Assembly (NCBI GenBank): GCA_008508345.1
Contig: QNGE01000279.1
Location: 118,854 to 182,853 of the forward strand
Direction: 5' to 3'
DNA from: Paragonimus westermani
Taxonomy: Eukaryota; Platyhelminthes; Trematoda; Plagiorchiida; Troglotrematidae
Length of the DNA: 64,000 bases
This document shows positions 34,740-47,100 of the stretch, one piece after another. The translations under genes were made by a program, and so were the position numbers. The notes under the pieces were generated by a model that was not told where the DNA came from, searched no databases, and saw nothing but the letters and a program-made list of their open reading frames with translations. Numbering within the stretch: the first letter of the stretch is position 1; each line of letters opens with the position of its first letter.

Positions 34740-37180
34740 CATCATGCGAGTACAATATGCGCCCGTCTGAAGACTCTGCAGCTCAAGCCGCTGACCAAGC
34801 CAGTGTTGGAATTGCCCTAAACGCATTCTCAGAGAAGACGCTGCTTGGTTGGTTTCTCGTCAACAACCGCCTTTGCGCTATCAGACTCGAAGATATGGTT
34901 AAAGTATCGAGAGGCGGCCATCATAAACGCTCTCTGTTTGTTGTTGCAGCATATGCCCCCTCAGACTGTAGTCCAGACGCAAAGATGATTTTTTTATCGC
35001 TAGCTCACCGACGTACAGACCGCACAGCGTACAAACTGTTGTACTAACTGGAGATTTCAACACTCAGATAGTCAGGCTAAACGCTGACGAGTGTGACTTA
35101 GGTGACCTACACCCTTACGGTACTCGTCGAACAGACGACGGTGAACTTTGTTGCAGTTATGCGTTGATAACGGTCTGTTTCCGGCTAGTGCTGATGTTCG
35201 ACGTTCTAGTCGTCCATGCGCCATCTGGCGACCCCCATTGCCGAGTCAATCGTGGACATAGGTCGACCACATGGTCGTCAGCTCTTAGTGACGTGGCAGT
35301 CTCCATTTTGGAACGTTGGTGGGAGACCACTTCACCGTGAAACACTAATTAGCATCTCTAGACTGGAAGGGGGCACAGGCGCCTTATGCGTACTGGTTTG
35401 CGCCTACCTCTAATCTAGGTCCTCATCAACCAAACGACATGAAGGCATATTGGGCACGTATACGGCATGCAATGCATAAGTGCGGCACTGCCTCGTGTGG
35501 TACTACCACTAGTTTAGCTGTCAACCGCTGGGTCTCTATGCAGTCACTGGAGCTTCTCGGCGCTCGTCGGAGTATTCTACCCAGCTATTCGTCGAGGACT
35601 CTGGAAGCAACTACAAGGGGATGGTGAAATCTGATGAACAACGCGCCATCGGGATGGAACAAAGTGACTGTTACCAGAAACTCTCGAGAGCTTTTCCAGC
35701 TCATCAGAGCAGTTGGTGGCAGCAAGCCATGTATGTGCGAGGTAATTTGCGAAGTCGTTGGTGAGCCTATCCATAACCTTGTACTTCGTGGATCCGCTCT
35801 GGCTGTGGCTGCATTGATCACACTTTCAAACTGCCAGGTGCGTGAACTCATATGGGTCGCCGGTTCTTGTTTTCTTGAACATCAGAAGAACCCTTGATTC
35901 AGTTGACAAAGCTGCATCTTGTAACTCTCTATCGAGGAAGGGTGTATCTGGGATGCATGTGAACATCCTGAAAGGACTTTACTGTCAGACCTTTGACAGG
36001 GTCATGGCTTATGGCAGCACACAACCAACCTTTAGCATCTCAAGCGCGGTGCGACGAGGTTATTTAGTTTCCTCCTTATTAGAATTTGTTGTAGACGGCC
36101 CCAAGTTGTGCATTAGTAACCTGTGAATATGATAATTTGAAGCTGCTCCAATATATTCAACTTCTAGAGGTGAATTATGTAGACAACATCTCCCTAATCT
36201 TTGATGATTCACAGGGCGCCCAAAACATCTTGAGCCGACTAGACGTCTCAGTTCGCCCCATTTTGGTGTGACATTTGCATCTAGTGAGTGAAAGGGGCTA
36301 CTGCAAGTCTGGCAGGGCTCTGTACCTACTTTCACCGTTGATGATAAGCATTTGGGAATAGTTGAGGTGTTGATGTACTTTCGGAGCCGTACCGACGCTG
36401 ATGGAATGTCTGATGAGACCACAAATCGCATAGCAAAGGCTGGAATAGCGCTTGCCAACTTATCTTTGCCATCGGCATGATCTCAGTCTACTCGTGAAAG
36501 GCCGAGTGTACGGTGCCCCGGTAAAGGTAGTCCCCGTATGCGACTGCGTAACTTAGTCCATTCACGCGGAGGATATTCATAGAGTATCCGTTCTTAACCA
36601 TCTGTGTCTCCGAGACGTCAGCAACGTGTGGTGGGGATACCGTGTCAGCAATGAAGTACCCTCGTAACGGATAAACTCTGTCGATCCTTGAACATTTCGA
36701 TCTTGTCTCACAAGCTTCGTTCGTTTTACCCCATGTTACGAATGCCACATCGTACCCTCTTTGCACGTAGTGGGTTGGACTGGAAACAACAGCTTGATGG
36801 TCAGTGCATGACCTGGGTTCGGGGTATGAAGACACTCACTGCGAAGCTTGGTTCAGTGGGGCACTTCCGGCTTCCTGGCTAGGGTCCGAAAAACAACGAA
36901 CACCTTTGGTTGAGGAAGTTACCTGATATGGCGAAGAATAGAAATGAGTGGCGCCCGTGTTGCGAGTCCCTATGTGCATCTCTAGAACTTTTAGCTTGCC
37001 CTCTCACACTTGTTATTTTCATCCTACGCATTATTTTCTTCTCATGTTGTGGCACGTTTGTTACTTACGTTTTTTTGCATGTTAAGTACATGCTTGTTAA
37101 ATTTTATTGCGCGCAGCATGATTTATCACTTGTGATGCAGTTGACTTCGTTCTTTTCCAGCCTGATTTTTCATCTAATAA
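34740..37180 (+). pseudogene. RTE-type LINE copy with endonuclease and RT, degraded
   Basis: APE-type endonuclease: TLLGWFLVNNRLCAIRLED and RSLFVVAAYAPSDCSPDAK (34830-34990), LEISTLR-like DFN block, DNGLFPASADVRRSSRPCA and WRPPLPSQSWT-stop-VDH (35165-35270). Linker: VTVTRNSRELFQLIRAVGGS (35660-35720). RT: VLEFVVDG-like block (about 36080), NYVDNISLIFDDSQGAQ (36172-36222, active site YVDN), TTNRIAKAGIALANL (about 36420), then KQLDGQCMTWVRGMKTL and LPDMAKNRNEWRPCCESL (36785-36970). 3' UTR to roughly 37180. The tail parallels 52200-52500. The element ends just before the first calpain exon. Confidence 0.8.
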
Positions 37181-37215
37181 TGCTTCGTTTTACTCAGCCC
37201 TTATAATACAATCGT

Positions 37216-38150
37216 ATGCCAGTGTACTTCAAAAACCAAGTTGCGCATTATCTTCGGCAGTTATGCCAGAGCACTGGTAGTTTGTTTTTGGATCTGGAAT
37301 TTCCCGCAACTGTGTCCAGTCTAACTCATGAGACGGAGAAAGTAGCTGACTTGGACATTACGTGGCTCCGACCATCTGAACTGAGTGAAAATCCCTGTCT
37401 GTTTGCCCACTCACGACCCGAAACTGTCCGACAAGGTAGACTGGGGAATTGTTGGTTTGTCGCAGCGTGTGCTTGTCTCATTTTGCACGAAACTGTTTTC
37501 CAAAAGGTGACTGACTTTATTTCTCTACTTAACAAAAGCAATCTTTCAGGTTGTTGTGATTCCCCAATTCCGAACTTGGAGCAGCTACTGCGGTTTATTC
37601 GAGTTTCGTTTCTGGCGTTTCGGCGAATGGATACATGTAGTCGTTGACGATCTCCTACCCACGCTAAATGGAGAGTTACTTTATTGCCACTCCTGCAACC
37701 CAGATGAATTCTGGTGTGCGCTACTTGAGAAAGCTTACGCCAAGTACTTCATTTGCGATGTTCGCCGTGTTACCTTTCTAAAATTTCCGTTAGTTTTTAT
37801 TTCTCTTCGTCTGTTTTTAGCTGCTTGTTGACTATTTTATATCATCTGCTTTCAGACTTCTTGGGAGCTATGAGGCATTGGAAGGTGGAGAGTTAGCTGA
37901 TGCTCTGATTGATTTCACTGGCGGTTTCACAGAATGCCTAGAGATATCTCGTTCTCCTACCGACTCTTGCCTAGTAGCGGCGACTTTGGAAGTTCCTTCT
38001 CCCATATCCTTTAATGATGGTCGATATTCTGGCAAATTGAGATCGAATCTCGTCACACCTTTGTGGAAGAATGCAGTCGCTTGTGATCTTCTTTATAAGC
38101 TTCTATCCGCCCATCATTTACAAAATACACTGATTGCGGCCGCCATATCT
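37216..38150 (+). CDS. Calpain exons 1-3: N terminus and catalytic subdomain IIa
   Basis: Exon 1 (37216-37506) starts at ATGCCAGTGTACTTC; VYFKNQ and LFLDLEFPA match the usual calpain N terminus, so this Met is probably the true start, though a splice acceptor (tttactcag, ending about 37194) lies just upstream. It holds ITWLRPSEL and the active-site Cys79. A 43-base intron separates exon 2 (37550-37743), which encodes [27 protein letters not shown] and [12 protein letters not shown]. Exon 3 (37856-38150) encodes [25 protein letters not shown] and ends AAIS before gtaagt. Exon 2 ends in phase 2; exon 3 restores the Lys codon. Confidence 0.92.
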
Positions 38151-41100
38151 GTAAGTTTTTGCGTTTTGCGACATTTCCTTTTTTCGAGATGATGGACATG
38201 CAGGTCTCTAGATTTCAACCTATAGAACGCTTTTGCCGCCACGCAGCCCGCTAAGTCACGTGTAAGTCGGGCGCTGTAGTAACACCCACACTTGGGAATG
38301 CCTAGCCCAAGGAGCAGGGCCTCAAAATTGCAACCATGTTAACCTTGTTTGGACTCGTCATCGATGTGGTATTTCTCCTATTGTCCGAAAAACGATTGTG
38401 AAGTTTGAATTAGAAACTCAAATCAGCTTTGCAGTATGTTTAAATTTCTGGCCAAGCTAACCATAATTATGAGTGCTTCAAAATCCTTTGTTTCAGGTTT
38501 TGGCGGTACGCTGAAGTTGGGGCTTCCTTCTTAAAATTGTGTCCCAAAGAGGCGTATTGTTGCAGTTCATCTTTATTGTCTGCCAGTTTCCGGGACTTAC
38601 CAACCCGATTGCTACCTCGTTGTGCCAAGTGGCTCTGCCATACTACTATATAATGTTGTGAAGTAATATTCTGAGCTTGCGCATGACTGTGGCCTTCTGT
38701 GGTCATACAAGGCACACGGGGATTGGCTATTGTCAATCTTCCCTTTACAGATAAATGTTTGATAACCGATGTCGGATTTTAAAGCGTTCTATTCGAGAGT
38801 CGATACTGTTGCCGCTGATCTATCTTTGCAAATTACACTTCACAGAAATTATAACACGACAAAATAACGAATGTTTTTCCTTGCTTCATCATCAGGCTGA
38901 ATACTGTACAAAGTTTTTCGTTATTATCCATCCCGTGGAACATTCCCACGTGGCCGTCTCCAGAATGCATTCCCTGAACGAGTCACCGTATTCATTGGTT
39001 AAAAAAGAAGTCTATGCAGCTGCAGAAGTTGTGCCTAGTTGACCTCATTTTCTTGTCGGCAGTTACTTCATCGTTTTTACTAATCAGAAGTCCCTCGCAT
39101 TCATGTTCCATAGCGAACACAACGGAAAAGTAAAGGATGAAAATATTGGAACCTGACGAACTTAGTGGTCACTTTTTCAACAGGATGTACTGTATAGGCT
39201 GGTGAAAACGAAGCAGGCTGCTGGCGCCCTAATACATTACCGCTGTACTCCGTACGGCTCTGAACAAAGTGGTCAACTCTTTGGGTTATCTTGGTGTTGC
39301 TCTTTTGAAGTTCCTTATACATTCTTGCCATCTCCCATCTTTAGCTAGGGAAGTGGGCACTGCGGCCTGTCAATACTGAACGCATGCTGAAGTAACATTC
39401 AGAATTTCCAAACCACCTAACAACTCATAGAAACCATACAACCATTTGAGTGCTGCAGCTTTTATTCCAAGAGACTACCACCCACCTGTTACGCGGAATC
39501 CACATTTGCTTAGTGAATATTCCCATTTACTTTCGACACGACAGTGTCAACATTCTCTCAACCATTTACGCCATTTTGTATACTATTGTTTGTTCCCTTG
39601 GATCCAAACCCAGTTTTTATGGCAGCCGACCTAAAGACATTTCTGCGCAAGCAGAACCACCACTCACACTCCTCCTTTCAGTGACCCATTTGGGTGTTTG
39701 AACGCGATTGTGTAACAAGTTACTATTCTGCTACAGGTCAAATGATTTGAACGCCAATCAATGGAACTACGTTCTCCTAACCGCCTTGCATTCAGTTGAG
39801 TTTTTTTAGGCAAACCAGCCAATACGTGCAACTGTAAACCAACTTTTCCCACATCCCTTCGAAATTGGCTTACTCAGCTGAAAAATGTATCCATGAAACA
39901 CTACGCACACTTTTTCAAGCACGGGAAAATTTGAATTACTTGGCTGATGGAGTCATCTTCCAGACGGTAGAGAACAGACCCCTTCAGCTCGAAATCCTGC
40001 TGTCAGTGGTGAAACACAACATCCCTGGTATTCTTCAATATCAGACGACGGTTACAAACTAATTATTCCACTGTCTGAGTTTGAACATTATGTACAACTA
40101 TCAGATAGGCAGCACCAAAACACCCGATGGCTTTGGACCGTCAGAAAAGAATGACTGTGATTTGGGAGGTTTCTCTACTCATTGCTGTTGCTTTTTATGT
40201 GAATTTGTCACCAATTCATGCAGAATAACGCGTGCAGTAGGTGTCATCTTCTGACTCAAGCCTGATTCAGCAGTCACTGCTAGCTCTCATTGGTGTGGTT
40301 AACCCCGCTAAACAATCATGCGTTTATGATCCCTGAAGAACACCATGAATTTTCCTTTTATTTCATCATTCATTCGCGGGTTGATGCTAACATTCGTACA
40401 CAAGTTTTCGATTTTTATTTGTTTTTCAACTATTGTTTTGTAATCCTAAGGTAAACAACTCTTTAACCTAAACGTTTACCTTTGGTCTTTACTTGCCACT
40501 GTCCGCGTGCATCAGCTTTCTAGCAGATGAAAATATCGACATATCCGATTAACAATATTGGTAGTATCGACATCTATTGTGTGTGAGTTAAGCGCCTAAA
40601 ACTTACTTAGCAGGCCATTCTAATCTGGCGTTACACCTGCTGAAAGCCGTACTTTGGGGAGCGGAATGCCGTTGAGTCGCTTATATTTTAGTGTTTCCCC
40701 CGGGTTTTTGGTGCATGCCTTAAATTCCATGTTTGTGAGCACGAATATCAGTCAATCAACCCATTACGTTTAGAATTGCTTAAGTAACCTTATTTATTTT
40801 GCCAGACTAGGAATGTCCGTGATCAAGAAAAAGAAACTGTTCTGGGCCTCCTTATTGGCCATGCGTACGCGGTAACTCATTTTTGTGCGGTACCCGTCGT
40901 CCACTCTTCAGAGTTGTTTTCTGAACGTCGTGCCCTTTTAGTGCGTGTGACCAATCCATGGGGTCATGGGACGTGGAAAGGCTCCTTTGCAGTAGGATCT
41001 GAGGTGAGCAATTTTCACTGTGTAATGCGAGCGTTTACTTTTCCAACTAGTATTGACGCTGCCTTTTTCATACCTCATAGTTACAACTCTGTTGAAGTAT

Positions 41101-44100
41101 TCAACGCTATCACTTTTCTGCGTACTTTTAAAATCAGGACTGGAATTCACTAGACCTAACATTTCGACGCTAGCTTCTAGAACGAGATGAACTAAACAAT
41201 GGTCATATATGGATGCGTTTCGAGGACTTTCTGGAACAGTTCAACTACATTGTGGTTTGTCATACACCAATAGGTCACAGCCAGTGGTTTCTGTTTACTC
41301 CCGGACTTCTGACGGAAAGCTGCGCGAATAGTCAGGGACCGGTCTTATCTACCTCTGAGTACAAACAGTCGTGTCTGCCGTTCTGCCGACCCAGAGAATT
41401 TTGGACGACGGTCAGTTTTCACGGGATCTGGAGCTTGAACACAAGCGGAGGTTGCCTGAATTGTACGCATACATTTTTTAGCAATCCTCAGGTAAAGTCA
41501 GTAGTATCAATTGCCACAATCCGAACAGTTCTTTCAAATTTAACTACTCATCTGTATTTTGATAAACCAGAATGTTTCAGACCTAACACCACTCACACTG
41601 GATTGCGGTCTTCGCATTCCAATAAACTCTTCGGTTAGCCCACTTGCAAATTGGAAAGTTTGTTTATGGAGTGTGCTCACTTTTTCATATTCCTTTCTGA
41701 TTTTGTCACTATAACGACGCTGTTATCTGTTACACAAGTACAGATCAGTTTCCGTTGCTTCTGTTATCGGGAGTTCGGCAACCCAGGAATACCGTAGAGT
41801 CATTCACAGGTAATCGGTCATAGCGGTCAGCACTCCTTCTTCTACATACGTGCGTAATGCTGTAACATGGAATAACTGATGTCAAATTTATTCATGGCTA
41901 ATAAGCAAAGTAATATTTGAACGTAATAAACTAAGTACGCTTATTTTGGAGAGTAACGTTCATGGGAGCCATCAGCAGCACCGAATAATGTGGTGCCTAA
42001 TGCTGTTTGTCATGCGGAAGCCCCTTGATGTCAGGTGACAATCCTAATAGTGGTCAATTGTAGAATTTCATCTAAATCTTTGTCAGTCTCCGTAACTTGT
42101 TCTATACGTATTTCTTAAAAATAGTTACTAGCTTACATAAACACCGAGAGTTTTTTCTCGTGTGAACTACCGAGTTTGCCAAATTGTCCGATTTAGGAAG
42201 AAATTTTTGTAGAATTCTACTGATCTGTAGTCATCCGCCTGATTTGTTCATTCCAACTGATCCTTTCACTACATCTACATGTCAAGTGCCTCTGATACAA
42301 CTAATGGGAGTGCGTAGTTACTTTATGCGTTGATTGTCTCGTCAGTCAACGGCAAAGTGCGAGTGTCGAGGTTGGCAGTCGGTGTACACCGATCGTTCGT
42401 GTGTGTATGGACCCGGAAGAACGGCCATTGCATGATTCGCCGATTTGGCCAGATGATTGAAACGAAATCTGACATCGGGCCGATGAACATAACATTCCAC
42501 TCCGGTACCTGGCGTCAGATTCAACCGGCAGGCCATAGGTTTCAGACCTCTGACATAACATGGTATATGGCATCAAGCTGTCTTGTAATGCTTTCGTGAA
42601 CGCTAAATGAGGTTATGTTTGCAGTGTATACGGGTATGATATGAACTGGACATTTTGATAGCCAAAATTTAGCAATCAACAAGTATCGGTGCATATATCA
42701 AGCCTCTTTCATCACGAACTGCACACTGGTGCTGTGTTCGTAGTTATACTTAGCTTGCTAGTGTCTTGTCATTCATAGTTGTCATTTGGCGGTATAGCTG
42801 TATTTTGAGTTTATGTACCAAACTCGTGTTAGCTTCTGTTTACCCACAGGCATGAGCGGGGCTCAGTACGCGTCAGCGCTGACGACTCCAATTTCTAATC
42901 GTGCGGCCGTTGGTTCCGGTCTTAGTCATTTCCAATGCTCCTGCTGTTCCGCTTTACAAGACCTGAAAATATTGTCTCTCCCCCATATTTTCTAATAGGT
43001 TGTTCAGCAGCAGACGCCCTGTGGTACGAAACATTGATCGTTACCCGGTTCAGAATGTTGAAGTTTGCTTCTAACAGATTGGATCACTGTTGCTAGCTGA
43101 GTTCTACAGAGTTCTGCTCGTTTGAGGAGATTTGATGTAGTGTTTGTTGAACACCGAACAGGGCCTAGAAAACAGTCGCAGTTTGTATGTGATTCGCCTT
43201 CTTTCTATTCTCATCCCTTGAATCACAGTTGCATGCGTTTCCTTTGTCCTGTTTTCGTACTTTCAGTTATTCTGGACACGAATTTGTACATAGCTTGTCT
43301 TGCAACTGCTCCTAAAATTGGCCATATTTCTCCGTTATTTTCTTTGTCGTCTGCCGTTTGACTTTCTGTTTGGTCTGCCTCTACTCAATGTATCTTACGT
43401 CCGCTCCAACTGTCAAGCACCTGTTCAACAAATCTTGTGGCTCGCGGTTCTATGAACAGATTTTCCGTCCAGGGTGCCTACGGTTTGTTGCTGGCCGGTT
43501 TGCGTTCCTCCCTACTTCTCGTGACTTTCGAAGTTTTGTCTCAGGAATGTTTTTCTCGTCTGTAAGTTTCTTTTTATATTCCAGTTCCGGTTCGATGTTC
43601 CGCATCGGAGTCCGAGTCAAATTGCGTTGTACTTGATTCAGAAAACTGCCCGTGATCCAGATCGCTGTAAATCAACCACAGGGCTCTACCACATTGGAAT
43701 GAGCGTTTTCCGGGTGAGTTTGTTGTGTGATTCCATGTTTCTATTGGATTGCCACGTTCCCTCTTTACAATTAAACGGGCTATTTCATTATTTGGCATTT
43801 GTGTTTTGCAATGTTCCGTAATTTTCTCAAGAGGTCTCGCAAATTATGTGATTGTGCCACATGACTCGCACGGGGTTGTAGGCAAATCACCTGGCTACTA
43901 CGCTCTAGCGACGTCTACGTTCTGGTTGTCCCTTTTACCGGTTTCCTTTCCGACATCAGGTCGAAGCCAATCGTACCAGTTCTATCTCCTCGCTGCGCGA
44001 ACACGTCCAGCTGATCGCCAACTCCTGTTATCGTAACAGTCGCACCGTGTGGATGCGTTTGTATGGTTTGCCCTACGGTCGATACGTCGTCGTACCCACT

Positions 44101-47100
44101 ACATTTTATGCGGACTGTTTCACTGAGTTTATGCTTCGCTTTGTCGGTCCACCGCCCATCACTGCCTTGTGAGTGCACTGGTGTTTTTCAGAGGTTTATT
44201 TGAGTTGTTTGAATGAGCTTTCATCCGCTTTTTGGTTGTTCTACCGCTGGCTGCCGAACAAAGGCATTCTATAGTATCAAAATGTTACCTTACTACCTAT
44301 CAGACTATACTTCGAACCGTGACATCACTATTCATGTTTGTTGCTTTGTTAGCACTTTCGCGTTTTATTCAGATATTGGACGTTGCGTTTGACGTTTTCC
44401 CACCGATCTGAAGCTGTTTTCAATTACCCGGAAGTATTCACAGCTTGGCAAATAGTGGGACCCAGCCTATGTGACAAGTGCTATACAGAAGTTCACTATA
44501 TTCTGATTCCACCTGTTATTCATGCAATGACGTGTAGGGTTCGAAAATCATAATACAGTCAAGTAGCAAAATCAGGATGTATAATGATCCCAAAACCGCT
44601 GCACCTGTTGAAATTACTTCCAACTTGCACAGACCACACAGACACACACGTAGTCAGAGTCGGTCAACATCGGCTAACTGGTTTTTGGCTAACAGGATAA
44701 AGTGCAGAGCTCTCGCTCGCCACCTGATGTATTTACGTGCGTGCATTCGCTTCACGGCATCGGTCACCTAAATGACCCGTGCTGAATACCACTCACCCTG
44801 CGCCTAACCGGTTCTCACACGAACCTGCCGCCATCTAAAACTTCTTCGTAGATGATCAGAATGTAACCAATCTAGTCAGTCTAGTTTCCTCCTAGTACTA
44901 ATCATGATTTCGTTTTCAGACGACTTAAACTCGTAGACAAGACTATCGGTTGATCAGGGCATCACCCTAAACTGGACAGAAAATACTATTGAAAATTGTT
45001 CCCGTAGTTAAAACCGTTGACCAGTGTGTTCCAGCAAAGCTGTTTCACACTTTCCAGTTGTCCAGCTGATATAAGGACTGAATCGCCGTAATCCTGCGTC
45101 GAAGTGCTTGCGCCATCGTTGAACCACCAACTCTCGAACCAGCTGCCGAGCTCAGCGGACTTGTGATGATTCGATTGAACTGTTGCCTAGATGAATAAAT
45201 GGTATTCAGTAGAAATCACGCAATGTAGGGCCACTGATAGGTAAATAATCAGGGCAAATCGCCTCATTTAATGTGAGTCAGTGGATGTTCAACCAATGCA
45301 CATGTCAGATCTGAGCCAGTTACTGCGTGACTCTGCGCATTTTTAATCTGAGACCACACAGAAGTAACTGTTGTCTGGCTACAATGGTAAACCACAGTTT
45401 GGCCCGAGGCATCATTTGTTAACTGATATTAAGGCGCAGCCTGCCAGTACGAATGGAGATAATCCTCCCGGACTAATTGCTGTCTTCTTGCCTCAACGTA
45501 ACCTCCTAGTACACGAGTAGCACCCGCTGCCTCTTGAAAAGAATACACGAAATTCCAACGATTATTATTGACGTTTATACTGTATGTTCCACTGGAATCT
45601 CTCGACGTACGACACAGTGTCACTGTACAAATCGAAGACGTTAACATCCTCATGTCTGACCCTTACTTTTCTCATGACGTCGTTGCTCAGTGAAGCCATA
45701 CTTCACTTACCTGTTCCAGCCCACTAGAACATGCAAACCCGTGGTCAAAATCTCATTTTACTGGCACATACCGAGTCCAAGCAACCGGTGGGACATCACG
45801 AGGTGTGCTGATACGTTTTGATGAGAGTTTTCTGTTCCACCATCAGTCGCGCGTTGGTAGCAAAATCAACGTGGGGATTCAAGTGAGCTGCGATCTTTTT
45901 AATTTGTTGTTCACTTCAATTAACCACTGGTATGACATTTTTAGGCCAGTTAGAGGTCATTTGAAAGGATGACACAGCCACAGCTTCAGAGAGCAGACGT
46001 TGCCTCATTTAATATGTACAGATTGATCTGTACTGTGTGTAAGAAAAGACAATATATGAACGCTACTTGTTAATACCAAATCTCGTTTAAAGCTAAATCA
46101 AATTCGAAATCACTCATCTGCGCCGGGTTGCCTGTCTGCTATATCGCTAATCCTGTGGCGCTGGTCCGTTAAGGGTGTTGGTTGACACAATCCGAATCAC
46201 TTATCATCACAAGGAGGCGAACCGGAACAGTTGTCATATATTCTTTATAGGTATTGACTCACTGACTGATACCAAGACGTTACGTGAAATTATCTGGTTT
46301 CGACATTGGAAGAAACGTGTAGCGAACATGCGTGTTTTCGATGATTCATCATCAGGCTAATTACAACACATTTATATGGGTTAATCATGTGTGAGAAAAG
46401 GTAGAGTAAAGGATCGAACTGTTCATTATCAGTTTCAGAAGGATCAGGTTGATTGTACAAATTGTTGATGGCTGTTAAGATAGTGGTCATGATTACGTAA
46501 TCTGTTCGGTCCGGACTTGTACACCAAACCATGGAAGATACAGTGTTTTGACGAAACGTTTCTGAATACAAAGTGGAGGGAGAGAAACCGGATGGCTATG
46601 GCTTCCACGACTGCCAGTAAGCGCTCTTTGACATGTTTTGATTGTAAACCCGGTGCGCGATAGATAGGACGAAATGAGTCATTGAGATCGATTGAGTGGT
46701 TGGACTCCATTAGGTGTGCGGCGATAGAANNNNNNNNNNNNNNNNNNNNNNNNNNNNNNNNNNNNNNNNNNNNNNNNNNNNNNNNNNNNNNNNNNNNNNN
46801 NNNNNNNNNNNNNNNNNNNNNNNNNNNNNNNNNNNNNNNNNNNNNNNNNNNNNNNNNNNNNNNNNNNNNNNNNNNNNNNNNNNNNNNNNNNNNNNNNNNN
46901 NNNNNNNNNNNNNNNNNNNNNNNNNNNNNNNNNNNNNNNNNATTGATAAACAGATTGGGAATAACACAACGTTACGAGCAAGTTGTACTACTCTACGTTT
47001 CAACCACCTCGGGTGGCCTTCCTCAGGAGTGTTGCAATCGAATGTGATTTCGATTACAACACTCCTGAGAAAGGCCACCCGAGGTGGTTGAAACGTAGAG

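Noticed and set aside
38871..38905. ttcatcatcaggctgaatac, resembling the Penelope terminus at 46340
   Set aside because: Only about 20 bases agree and there is no GAAA box or surrounding homology; too short to call.
42330..42599. 89-codon ORF in calpain intron 5, tested as an exon
   Set aside because: The protein has no calpain character, and exon 5 (FFSNPQ) joins directly and in phase to exon 6 (FRFDV) at 43585.
43749..44036. Frame reading [10 protein letters not shown] and GYYALATST, first taken for the end of calpain domain III
   Set aside because: No acceptor joins it in phase to exon 6, and the correct continuation (VEANR to [10 protein letters not shown]) starts at 43960 in another frame with a good acceptor.
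45429..45653. Minus-strand 74-codon ORF with protein-like composition
   Set aside because: No motif, start context or splice partner on that strand, and it overlaps plus-strand sequence that may belong to the calpain C2 region.
46336..46365. CTGATGA and GAAA boxes on the minus strand, considered as a hammerhead ribozyme
   Set aside because: The nine bases between the boxes cannot form a stem without using the core box itself. Kept only as a degenerate Penelope terminus.
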